A stretch of 6,051 nucleotides of DNA from Pseudomonadota bacterium (GCA_023430685.1 JAEYZH010000097.1:1-6051); one strand, 5' to 3'. Shown: positions 1-6,051, counted from the stretch's first letter. Notes: generated by a model from the letters alone, not told the origin. Numbers and translations are program-made.

Positions 1-362
1 GCACGGGCGGCTTCCGTAGGAGCGCACCCTGTGCGCGATCGCGCGAATCCGAATTGCCGCGCACAACCGGTTTACTGCGCGGATCGCCCACAGGGTGGGC
101 TCCTGCACGGGCGGCTTCCGTAGGAGCGCACCCTGTGCGCGATCGCGCGAATCCGAATTGCCGCGCACAACCGGTTTACTGCGCGGATCGCCCACAGGGT
201 GGGCTCCTGCACGGGCGGCTTTCGTAGGAGCGCACCCTGTGCGCGATCGCGGGAATCCGAGTACCCGTGAACGAACGGTTTCCTGCGCGGATCGCCCACA
301 GGATGGGCTCCTGCACGGGCGGCTTTCGTAAGAGCGCACCGTGTGCGCGAACGCGTGAATCC
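1..362. repeat. Tandem array of inverted REP pairs (family A, 104-bp period)
   Basis: Copies begin at 1, 105, 209 and 313, an exact 104-bp period. The copies at 1-104 and 105-208 are identical, the third has diverged mainly in its linker, and the fourth decays before the accA stop. Each full unit holds two convergent palindromes. The first, on the plus strand, has a GTAG head (16-19) and stem GCGCAC (22-27)/GTGCGC (31-36) around loop CCT. The second, read on the minus strand, has head GCAG (103-106) and stem GCCCAC/GTGGGC (86-91 with 95-100). This is the architecture of REP doublets (BIME-like elements), which in Xanthomonadaceae and Pseudomonas are associated with RAYT transposases. No RAYT gene is in the window. 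The array lies downstream of accA, so in RNA the hairpins could protect or end the transcript; there is no T-run typical of an intrinsic terminator. The array continues beyond position 1. Confidence 0.9.
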
Positions 363-373
363 GCGTGTTGCGC

Positions 374-1333
374 TCAGCCCTGCGCGTGCGCACCGTAGCC
401 GCGAAGGCGCTGGTAGCGTCGCTCGAGCAGGGTATCGGGGTCGATGCCGGCAAGCTCGTCGAGCTGGTTCAGCAGGACCGCCTTGAGCCGCACCGCCATG
501 CCGCGCGGATTGCGGTGCGCGCCGCCGAGCGGCTCGCGCACGATCTTGTCGACGAGGCCGAGTTCCTTGAGGCGCGGCGCAGTCATTGCGAGCGCTTCCG
601 CCGCGTCCTTCGCGCGCTCGGCGGTCTTCCAGAGAATCGAGGCGCACCCTTCGGGCGTGATCACCGAATAGGTGCTGTACTCGAGCATGTTGGTCACGTC
701 GCCGACGCCGATCGCGAGCGCGCCGCCCGAACCGCCTTCACCGACCACGGTGCAGACGATCGGCACGCGCAGCCGCGCCATCTCGAGCAGGTTGCGCGCG
801 ATCGCCTCGCTCTGCCCGCGCTCCTCGGCGCCGACGCCGGGGTACGCGCCCGGCGTGTCGATGAAGGTCAGGATCGGCAGTCCGAAGCGCTCGGCCATCT
901 GCATCAGGCGCAGCGCCTTGCGGTAACCCTCGGGACGCGGCATGCCGAAGTTGCGGCGGACCTTGGACTTCGTGTCGCGGCCCTTCTGGTGGCCGATGAC
1001 CATGACGCTGCGCCCATCGATGCGCGCGAGGCCGCCGACGATCGCGGCGTCGTCCGCATAGGTGCGATCGCCCGCGAGTTCGTGGAACTCCTCGCTGATC
1101 ACGCCGAGGTAGTCGAGCGTGTAGGGCCGCGCGGGATGGCGCGAGAGCTGGGCGACCTGCCATGGCGTGAGATTGCGGAAGATCTCGGCGGTCTTGGTCT
1201 TCAGCTTGCCCTGCAGCGTTGCGACCTCGTCCTCGATGTTGAACGCCTGGCCATGGCTCGCATGGCGCAGTTCCTGGATCTTTGCGTCCAGTTCTGCGAT
1301 CGGCTGTTCGAAATCGAGGAAGTTCGGGTTCAT
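374..1333 (-). CDS. accA: Acetyl-CoA carboxylase carboxyltransferase subunit alpha
   Basis: This 319-residue protein is the alpha subunit of the carboxyltransferase half of acetyl-CoA carboxylase. With AccD it transfers the carboxyl group from biotin on AccB to acetyl-CoA, making malonyl-CoA, the committed step of cytoplasmic fatty-acid synthesis. The N-terminal segment (about 1-110) is followed by the crotonase-like carboxyltransferase core. Family signatures visible there are IGHQKGRDT (near 112), TPGAYPGVGAEERGQSEAIA (near 160) and the glycine-rich GEGGSGGALAIGVGD (near 198) that helps form the oxyanion pocket. The length equals the usual family length, and the MNPNFLDFEQPI start matches Xanthomonas-type AccA. 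The ATG at 1333 was chosen over an in-frame TTG at 1366, because the TTG lies at the predicted transcription start and adds an atypical Arg-rich stretch. The Shine-Dalgarno is weak. The stop is TGA. It lies 103 bp after the signal peptidase gene and has its own promoter. Confidence 0.97.
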   Translation of the reverse strand: MNPNFLDFEQPIAELDAKIQELRHASHGQAFNIEDEVATLQGKLKTKTAEIFRNLTPWQVAQLSRHPARPYTLDYLGVISEEFHELAGDRTYADDAAIVGGLARIDGRSVMVIGHQKGRDTKSKVRRNFGMPRPEGYRKALRLMQMAERFGLPILTFIDTPGAYPGVGAEERGQSEAIARNLLEMARLRVPIVCTVVGEGGSGGALAIGVGDVTNMLEYSTYSVITPEGCASILWKTAERAKDAAEALAMTAPRLKELGLVDKIVREPLGGAHRNPRGMAVRLKAVLLNQLDELAGIDPDTLLERRYQRLRGYGAHAQG

Positions 1334-1374
1334 TCGCGACCGTTCGCGCCGGCGGGGGCGACGCAAAGAGGCGA

Positions 1375-1403
1375 AGTATAGCGGCTCGGGCAGGGCGGGT
1401 CAG
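1375..1403 (-). promoter_or_regulatory. Sigma-70-like promoter of accA
   Basis: Read on the minus strand, the gap between the signal peptidase gene and accA contains CTGACC (1403-1398), a 17-base spacer and TATACT (1380-1375). The -10 box matches the consensus TATAAT at five of six positions and the -35 box matches TTGACA at four of six. In such GC-rich surroundings this AT-rich hexamer stands out. Transcription would start near 1368, giving a leader of about 35 bases before the accA ATG. Some read-through from the genes upstream remains possible. Confidence 0.7.
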
Positions 1404-1436
1404 GCGCAGGCCGGCCGCGCGGGACCGCGTGCCGCG

Positions 1437-2102
1437 TCAGTCCAGGGCCATGCCGAACCGCCCGGGGCGCGGCTGCCAGCGGTCGAGGATGTCGGCCGAC
1501 ACCAGCAGCCGGTGCGCGCGACCGATCAGGCGTTCGCGCGGAACCGGCCCGATGTAGCGGGAGTCCTCGCTGTTGTCGCGATTGTCCCCGAGCATGAAGT
1601 AGCGATCGGCCGCGAGCGTGATCGGTCCGAAATCGCGTCGCGCCGCGCGCGGCAGGAACTGCACCTCGCGCGAGTCGTCGGCCGCTCGTTCCGTCGCGCG
1701 CACGGCCGGTGCGACGTGTCCGCCCCCGAGCGGCTCGTCCACGACGCGCAGCTGTGCGTAGGTCGAAGCCACGCCGTTGACGTGGAGCACGTCGTCGCGC
1801 AGCTCGACCGTGTCGCCGGGGATCGCGACGATGCGCTTGATCAGGCGCGTTCCGTCGCGTGGCGACGAGAACGTGACGATGTCGCCGCGGCGCGGGTCGT
1901 CCAGGTGCAGCAGGCGGATGTCGGTCAGTGGCAGCTTGAGGTCGTAGGCGAGCCGATCCACGAGCACCACGTCGCCTTCGAGGATCGTCGGGCGCATCGA
2001 AGCCGTCGGTACGGGGTTCCAGTCGGCCACCGCGGTGCGGAACACGCCCAGGCACAGCAGGAATGCGAGCAGCCCGCGATGGGCCTTGATCCACTTGCGC
2101 AT
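1437..2102 (-). CDS. lepB: Type I signal peptidase (family S26), short single-span form
   Basis: This 221-residue membrane-anchored serine/lysine protease would remove signal peptides from exported proteins on the periplasmic face. One hydrophobic segment (about 9-26) is followed directly by the catalytic domain. The S26 boxes are all present in order: the Ser35-Met36 motif in PTASMRPTILEGD, RRGDIVTF (71-78), RLIKRIVAIPGD (86-97) with the catalytic lysine at Lys89, and GDNRDNSEDSR (172-182). Canonical gammaproteobacterial LepB has two membrane spans, is longer, and usually sits by lepA and rnc. This shorter copy away from that context may be an additional paralogue, so the symbol is given at family level only. 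The ATG at 2102 follows a GGAGAA ribosome binding site. It lies 94 bp downstream of the receptor gene in the same direction, with no obvious promoter between, so co-transcription is plausible. Its substrates are unknown. Confidence 0.93.
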   Translation of the reverse strand: MRKWIKAHRGLLAFLLCLGVFRTAVADWNPVPTASMRPTILEGDVVLVDRLAYDLKLPLTDIRLLHLDDPRRGDIVTFSSPRDGTRLIKRIVAIPGDTVELRDDVLHVNGVASTYAQLRVVDEPLGGGHVAPAVRATERAADDSREVQFLPRAARRDFGPITLAADRYFMLGDNRDNSEDSRYIGPVPRERLIGRAHRLLVSADILDRWQPRPGRFGMALD

Positions 2103-2108
2103 GCGGGC

Positions 2109-2114
2109 TTCTCC
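2109..2114 (-). promoter_or_regulatory. Ribosome binding site of the signal peptidase gene
   Basis: GGAGAA on the minus strand ends six bases before the ATG at 2102. It supports this start over alternative upstream codons in other frames. Confidence 0.7.
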
Positions 2115-2196
2115 GGCGGGGACGGCGCATGGACTCCGCGGCAGCGCGCCGAGTTCCGCGCGCCGCCCGGTCCGGCGGGCTGCCGGCGCGTCGGCG

Positions 2197-4152
2197 TCAG
2201 CGCAGGGTCCAGACCACGTTCACGCCGACCGAACGCTCCTGCCCGAATGTCGAGAGCTCGTCCGCGGTCGCGTAGTAGTCCTCGTCGAACAGGTTGCGCA
2301 CGTAGAACTGCAGGTCGAGCGACGGATGGATGCGGTAGCGCAGGTCGGCATCGACGAGGTCCACCGCATCGCGCCCGACTTCCTCGAAGCCCGGCCGGTC
2401 CATCTTCCAGCGATGGCTGTAGCGCGCGCCGAGCGTGAAGTCGGAGAAGCTGTACTTCGCCTCGAGTTCGGCCGTGACCGGCGGGATGCCGTAGAGCGGA
2501 TCGCCGGTCAGCTTGTCTTCGCCGCGCACGAGCGCGAGGCTGCCACGCAACGCGAGGCCGTCGAGCGGCGTCCAGCCGAGCGCCGCCTCGGCGCCCCAGA
2601 GTTCGGCCTCGCCGACGTTCGCGTAGCCGTTCACGTCGGGCGCGAGGTCGACGAGCTGGATCAGGTCGTCGACGTCGTTGCGCCAGACATGCACTTCGGT
2701 GCCCCAGTCACCCGCATGCCAGGCGTAGCCGAGGTCGACGCCGAGCGAATGCTCGGACGCGAGGTCGGGATTGCCGACCACCTCGCCCTGCGCGGTGACG
2801 CCGCTGTAGAAGCGCTCCTCGAGCGTCGCGAAGCGATAACCCGACGACAGGTTCAGCGTCCAGCGGCTGGTATCGGTCGGCGTCCAGACCGCACCTGCGG
2901 TGAACGCACTGTCGGAGTCGTCGAGCGTGGCGGCCTCGTGGTCCTGGTCGATCGTGGACCAGCGTCCGCCGAATTCGAGCGCCCACTGCGGCGCGAGCTG
3001 CCAGTCGGCGATCGCGAACGCCGACCAGCCGTCCTCGCTTGCGTTGTAGAGGCTGTATTCGCGGTTGTTGACCGAGCCCGACGCGTCATAGGCGGTGACG
3101 TCCTTGCGTCCGAGATACTCGAGTCCGATGTTGGTGCTGACGGCTCCGAGCTCGAACGTCTGCTGCACGGTCGCGCCGATATCGAGGCTCTGCACCGCGG
3201 CGAACGTGTCGGGCGAGCCCGGACGCCGGTTCCAGGTACCGAGATACTGGTCGTGCGCGTGCACGCTCGCTTCGAAGCCGTCCTCATGGCGCAGGCGCAG
3301 GCGGCCGAGCGTGTGCGTGTCTTCGGGATAGGTGGTGTCGCGCGTCGGATAGCGGCTGTTGGACTTGCCGATGTTCTCGGTACGCGAAGGGATTAGCAGG
3401 CCGTCGACATCGAACTCGCCGAGCCGGCTGCGGAACTGCAGCGTCGCGCTCTCGCGTTCGAAGCTCGTGTTGAGCGGCACGCCGTCGGCCGATTCGCTGT
3501 CGCCCGCGCGGTGGCGCGCGACGCCGATCGACACGTGTTCGGAGCCGATGCCCGCGGCGAGCATCGTTTCATCGCCGCCGGTCGCGTAACCCGCGGAGAC
3601 GAACGGTGCATCGAACCAGCGCGGCTCGATCGAGATCGCGCCGCCGAGTGCGCCAGGGCCGTAATGGACGACGGCGGGCCCGCGCGTGACGCTGAGATCG
3701 CCGAGCAAGGCCGGTTCGACGAACGCGACGGGCACGCCTGCGCGCCGCTGCGCGGTCACCGGCATGCCGCCGACGAGGATCAGGATGCCGTTGGCGCCGC
3801 TGCCGCGGATCGAGAACGTCTCGAACAGCCCGTTCTGGCCGGTCGCGCCGACGCCGGGCACGCGCGTGATGAGGTCCTGGAAGTCCTGCGGCGCGGCGAT
3901 CGCGTCCTGGTACGTCAGGGTTTCGGTCGCGAGCGCGGAGGGCCAGTCGGCCGCGGTGCCCTTGGCGGTCACGGTCACGGCTTCGCCGACCCAGGTCGAG
4001 CCGCCATCGGGCGCGGCGTCGGGCGACGCGGCGTCGACGGCGGCCTCCGCCTCGGGATCGGCCCCCGAATCGGCCGCATGCACGGGGACCGCGGCGCAGG
4101 CCGCAAAGGAAAAGGCAGCAGCGATCGCGCTGCGCAGCAAGGTCGGCGTCAC
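2197..4152 (-). CDS. TonB-dependent outer-membrane receptor, ligand unknown
   Basis: This 651-residue protein is an outer-membrane active-transport channel powered by TonB-ExbB-ExbD. Residues 1-26 form a signal peptide (positive Arg, Ala/Phe-rich core, cleavage after VHA). A 30-residue Asp/Ala/Pro-rich linker follows, too short for a signalling domain, then a TonB-box-like EAVTVTA (about 57-63). The plug (about 75-178) shows VPGVGATG, FSIRG and SVTRGPAVVHYGPGALGGAISI. The rest is a 22-strand-type barrel with the late signatures YRFATLEERF, GNPDLASEHS and VRNLFDEDYY. The GTG at 4152 was chosen because GGGGA lies seven bases upstream and a clean signal peptide begins there; an in-frame GTG at 4191 would add 13 residues before it. 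The FRAP/NPNL-like pair is degenerate and has no histidine between its parts, so haem is not supported; siderophore, cobalamin or metal uptake all remain open. It ends in WTLR, lacking the usual C-terminal aromatic. No Fur box was seen. Confidence 0.95.
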   Translation of the reverse strand: MTPTLLRSAIAAAFSFAACAAVPVHAADSGADPEAEAAVDAASPDAAPDGGSTWVGEAVTVTAKGTAADWPSALATETLTYQDAIAAPQDFQDLITRVPGVGATGQNGLFETFSIRGSGANGILILVGGMPVTAQRRAGVPVAFVEPALLGDLSVTRGPAVVHYGPGALGGAISIEPRWFDAPFVSAGYATGGDETMLAAGIGSEHVSIGVARHRAGDSESADGVPLNTSFERESATLQFRSRLGEFDVDGLLIPSRTENIGKSNSRYPTRDTTYPEDTHTLGRLRLRHEDGFEASVHAHDQYLGTWNRRPGSPDTFAAVQSLDIGATVQQTFELGAVSTNIGLEYLGRKDVTAYDASGSVNNREYSLYNASEDGWSAFAIADWQLAPQWALEFGGRWSTIDQDHEAATLDDSDSAFTAGAVWTPTDTSRWTLNLSSGYRFATLEERFYSGVTAQGEVVGNPDLASEHSLGVDLGYAWHAGDWGTEVHVWRNDVDDLIQLVDLAPDVNGYANVGEAELWGAEAALGWTPLDGLALRGSLALVRGEDKLTGDPLYGIPPVTAELEAKYSFSDFTLGARYSHRWKMDRPGFEEVGRDAVDLVDADLRYRIHPSLDLQFYVRNLFDEDYYATADELSTFGQERSVGVNVVWTLR

Positions 4153-4159
4153 GTGGTGT

Positions 4160-4164
4160 TCCCC
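4160..4164 (-). promoter_or_regulatory. Ribosome binding site deciding the receptor start
   Basis: GGGGA on the minus strand is separated by seven bases from the GTG at 4152. The upstream GTG at 4191 has only a G-run three bases before it, which is poor spacing. This favours the 651-residue protein. Confidence 0.6.
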
Positions 4165-4200
4165 GGGGCTGAGCGCCGCAAGAGGCGGCACAAACCCCCG

Positions 4201-4229
4201 AGTCTAGGCAAATCCGTCCGCTCCATGAT
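4201..4229 (-). promoter_or_regulatory. Weak promoter candidate for the receptor gene
   Basis: On the minus strand TAGACT (4206-4201) is the best -10-like hexamer upstream of the receptor. The hexamer 17 bases upstream, ATCATG (4229-4224), is a poor -35 match. If real, the promoter would depend on an activator or an alternative sigma factor. The adjacent inverted repeat overlaps the -35 region. Confidence 0.3.
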
Positions 4230-4244
4230 CCGTCCACGGACGGA
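4212..4244. promoter_or_regulatory. Operator-like inverted repeat with a third half-site
   Basis: TCCGTCC (4229-4235), a two-base AC spacer and GGACGGA (4238-4244) form a perfect 7-bp inverted repeat. ATCCGTCC occurs again as a direct copy at 4212-4219, exactly 16 bases from the copy at 4228-4235. The three half-sites lie on the promoter-proximal side of the receptor gene, overlapping the -35 position of the candidate promoter. This arrangement suits a dimeric regulator with cooperative binding, but the motif matches no operator I recognise. A plain hairpin is the alternative. Confidence 0.4.
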
Positions 4245-4252
4245 CCCGGCAT

Positions 4253-4668
4253 GCGCCGATCGGCGCAACGTTGCGCGGTGGGTCTCGCGCCTTCGGCGCT
4301 GCGACCCACCCTACGAAAGGCGCTCGCCACGTAGGGTGGAACGCAGCCGCGCAGGCCCGTAGGGTGGAACGCAGCCGCAACGCGGCGAGTTCCACCATCG
4401 CGATCTCGACGACGCTCGCGGCGATGCCGAACGTTCCGCGGTGGGTCTCGCGCCTTCGGCGCTGCGACCCACCCTGCGAAAGGCGCCCGCCGCGTGGCGT
4501 GGAACGCGGCCACGTCGGGTGGAACGCAGCCGCAACGCGGCGAGTTCCACCATTACGATCTCGACGACGCTCGCGGCGATCCCGAACGTTCCGCGGTGAG
4601 TCTCGCGCCTTCGGCGCTGCGACCCACCCTGCGAAAGGCACCCGCCGCGTGGCGTGGACCGCAGCGGC
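4253..4668. repeat. Array of head-to-head GTAG-type REP palindromes (family B)
   Basis: About two and a half units fill the dnaE-receptor gap. Minus-strand REPs lie at 4277-4314, 4440-4477 and 4595-4632 (spacing 163 then 155 bp). Their stem is GGTGGGTC/GACCCACC with inner GCGCC-TTC-GGCGC and a GTAG or GCAG head; the third copy carries one stem mismatch. Facing them, plus-strand REPs lie at 4359-4396 and 4514-4551, with stem GGTGGAAC/GTTCCACC and inner GCCGC-AAC-GCGGC. Each plus-strand REP is preceded by a truncated half copy (4331-4350, 4494-4510), and a third half copy (4649-4667) ends at the dnaE stop. Units are joined by a conserved linker with an AACGTT palindrome. Repeats of this type are common between genes in Xanthomonadaceae. 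The hairpins lie in the dnaE 3' region and may stabilise or end that transcript. Short open frames crossing them look spurious. Confidence 0.9.
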
Positions 4669-6051
4669 TCAGCCGAACACGATCTCGGCCGACACCACGC
4701 CCTCGAGCGAGCGCAGGCTGTCGCGCAACGCAGGACTTGCGCGCACGCGCCAGTCCGCGCCGAGCTCGAGTTCGGCGCGCCCGCGCGCATTGTGGTAGTC
4801 GAGCCGGACCGGCGTGTTGCCGCCACGGTGACCCGCGAGCGCGCCGTGCAGGCGCGCGACGAACGCGGCGTCGACACCGTTCAGCCGCAGCCGCACGAGG
4901 CGCGCGCGTCGTTCGCAGGCCGCCTCGATCGTCGACACCTGCTGCACGCGCAACTGGAAACCGCCCGAGAAGTCGTCGATACCCAGGCCGCCTTCGAACA
5001 CGAGGATCGCGTCGCGCGTGAGCAGAGGGCCGTACTCGATCCAGGTCTCGCGGTAGAGCACCGCCTCGAACCGGCCCGAGCCGTCCTCGACGGTGACGAA
5101 CGCGCGGTTGTCGCCCTGCTTGCGCAACGCGACCACCGATCCGGCCAGCGCGAACGATTGCATGTCCGCGAAGCGCTGCCGACCCTCGCGTGCGGGCGGC
5201 TTGTAGTGCTTGTCGATGTCGCCGATCGCGCAGGTCGTGACCGGCGCGAGCAGGTCGCGCCATGCATCGGTCGGATGGCCGGAGAGGTAATGGCCGAGCG
5301 TGTCGCGTTCGCCCGCGAGGCGCTGCGCGATCGGCCATTCGTCCACCTGCGGCAGCGCGAGCGTCGATGCGGCGGCCGGCATGGCCGCGCCGAACATGTC
5401 GTTCTGCCCGGCCTGCGCATCGCGTGCCTGCTGTTCGGCAGCGCGCATCGCCTCGGGCAGCTGCGCCATCATGCTCGCGCGGTTCGGCGCGAGCGCGTCG
5501 AGCGTGCCGGACAGGATCAGCGCTTCGAACACGCGCTTGTTGAGGCGCGTCGGGTCCACGCGCCGGCAGAAGTCCGCGAGGTCGGTGAAAGCGCCATCGC
5601 GGCGCGCGTCCACGATGTTCTCGACCGCGCCGCGACCCACGCCCTTCACCGCGCCGAGGCCGTAGCGGATCGTCTTCGCGTCGGTCGCCTCGAACATGTA
5701 GGTGGAGGCATTGATCGCGGGCGGCAGCACCTCGAGTCCGAGCGCGCGCGCCTCGCCGAGGAAGTTGACGACCTTGTCGGTGCTGTCCATGTCCGAGGAC
5801 AGCACCGCGGCCATGAAGTGCGCCGGATGGTGCGCCTTGAGCCACGCCGTCTGGTACGAGACCAGCGCGTACGCGGCTGCGTGCGACTTGTTGAAGCCGT
5901 AGCCGGCGAATTTCTCCATCAGGTCGAACACGGCGTCGGCCTTCGCCTCGCTGACGCCGTTCTTCGCGGCGCCCTCGCGGAAGATCGCGCGGTGGCGGGC
6001 CATCTCCTCGGCCTTCTTCTTGCCCATCGCGCGGCGCAGCAGGTCGGCGCC
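4669..6051 (-). CDS. dnaE: DNA polymerase III subunit alpha, C-terminal part (5' end outside window)
   Basis: This is the last 460 residues of the replicative polymerase catalytic subunit, which copies both strands in the holoenzyme. The full protein is usually about 1160-1200 residues, so roughly the last 40% is here. It enters at GADLLRRAMGKKK and continues through FAGYGFNKSHAAAYALVSYQT and LKAHHPAHFMAAV, as in E. coli DnaE. A helix-hairpin-helix region follows (KGVGRGAVENI, about 136-146 of the fragment), then the internal beta-clamp-binding motif QNDMF (about 216-220; QADMF in E. coli). Next come ERDTLGHYLSGHP, an OB-fold (about 300-378) and the C-terminal tau-binding region ending EIVFG. 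The PHP and catalytic palm domains lie outside the window. The frame is intact to a TGA stop, and REP sequence begins at once after it. accA usually follows dnaE directly; here the receptor comes next. Confidence 0.98.
   Translation of the reverse strand, partial: GADLLRRAMGKKKAEEMARHRAIFREGAAKNGVSEAKADAVFDLMEKFAGYGFNKSHAAAYALVSYQTAWLKAHHPAHFMAAVLSSDMDSTDKVVNFLGEARALGLEVLPPAINASTYMFEATDAKTIRYGLGAVKGVGRGAVENIVDARRDGAFTDLADFCRRVDPTRLNKRVFEALILSGTLDALAPNRASMMAQLPEAMRAAEQQARDAQAGQNDMFGAAMPAAASTLALPQVDEWPIAQRLAGERDTLGHYLSGHPTDAWRDLLAPVTTCAIGDIDKHYKPPAREGRQRFADMQSFALAGSVVALRKQGDNRAFVTVEDGSGRFEAVLYRETWIEYGPLLTRDAILVFEGGLGIDDFSGGFQLRVQQVSTIEAACERRARLVRLRLNGVDAAFVARLHGALAGHRGGNTPVRLDYHNARGRAELELGADWRVRASPALRDSLRSLEGVVSAEIVFG

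Noticed and set aside
1..362. CRISPR array
   Set aside because: The 104-bp units repeat linker and palindromes together, two units are wholly identical, and there are no unique spacers or cas genes.
72..647. Minus-strand open frame running from accA into the family A array
   Set aside because: It reads accA out of frame and then the 104-bp repeats, giving periodic low-complexity peptide; no ribosome binding site or domain.
365..1381. Long plus-strand open frame of about 338 codons
   Set aside because: It lies opposite accA, has low-complexity Arg/Ala/Glu composition and no recognisable domain; long antisense frames are expected in GC-rich coding DNA.
2103..2196. Intrinsic terminator between the receptor and signal peptidase genes
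   Set aside because: Short GC-rich stems can be drawn, but there is no following T-run on the minus strand and similar stems arise by chance at this GC content.
1167..2438. Plus-strand open frame of about 423 codons crossing three minus-strand genes
   Set aside because: It spans two intergenic gaps and three well-supported genes in antisense and shows no family motif.
2035..3396. Plus-strand open frame of about 453 codons
   Set aside because: It lies antisense to the start of the signal peptidase gene and to the receptor, with repetitive Arg/Val/Glu/Ala composition and no domain; the minus-strand frame has clear signal peptide, plug and barrel motifs.
4153..4250. Cobalamin riboswitch or Fur box controlling the receptor
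   Set aside because: The leader is short, and I see neither conserved B12-box sequence nor the AT-rich inverted repeat of a Fur box.
4204..4877. Several short open frames across the family B array with repeated peptides such as GWVAAPKARD
   Set aside because: The repeated peptides are translations of REP palindromes in different frames; such products are commonly mis-annotated in Xanthomonadaceae.
4553..5845. Minus-strand open frame of about 430 codons in another frame of dnaE
   Set aside because: It is a frame-shifted shadow of dnaE with Arg/Ala-rich composition; the dnaE frame is unmistakable.

Overview
The window is very GC-rich. All four genes lie on the minus strand, so transcription runs from high to low coordinates. 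The gene content, an AccA N-terminus beginning MNPNFLDFEQPI, and GTAG-headed extragenic palindromes point to a gammaproteobacterium of the Xanthomonadaceae/Lysobacteraceae (Lysobacter/Luteimonas type). That assignment is inferred from recognition, not from a search.

Layout in the direction of transcription: (1) 6051-4669, the C-terminal part of dnaE, the replicative DNA polymerase III alpha subunit, cut by the window edge. (2) 4668-4253, an array of about 2.5 units of paired, inverted GTAG-type REP palindromes (family B, spacing 163 then 155 bp), starting at the dnaE stop. (3) 4244-4153, the leader of the next gene, with an inverted-repeat operator-like element, a weak promoter candidate and a good ribosome binding site. 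(4) 4152-2197, a complete TonB-dependent outer-membrane receptor of unknown ligand. (5) 2102-1437, a short single-membrane-span type I signal peptidase. (6) a recognisable sigma-70-like promoter (1403-1375), then accA (1333-374), the carboxyltransferase alpha subunit of acetyl-CoA carboxylase. (7) 362-1, a second array of inverted REP pairs (family A, exact 104-bp period), starting just after the accA stop and running off the window.

dnaE and accA are essential housekeeping genes and are normally direct neighbours in gammaproteobacteria. Here they are separated by about 3.3 kb holding the receptor, the peptidase and a REP array. The receptor would take up a scarce nutrient across the outer membrane using TonB energy. 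The peptidase may share its transcript, but no functional link can be shown from sequence. AccA supplies malonyl-CoA for fatty-acid synthesis and appears to have its own promoter.

I found no clear novel multi-gene system, CRISPR array, tRNA, transposase or toxin-antitoxin pair. The items most worth a second look are the two unrelated REP arrays abutting stop codons, their compensatory stem changes, the interrupted dnaE-accA pair, and the palindrome upstream of the receptor.
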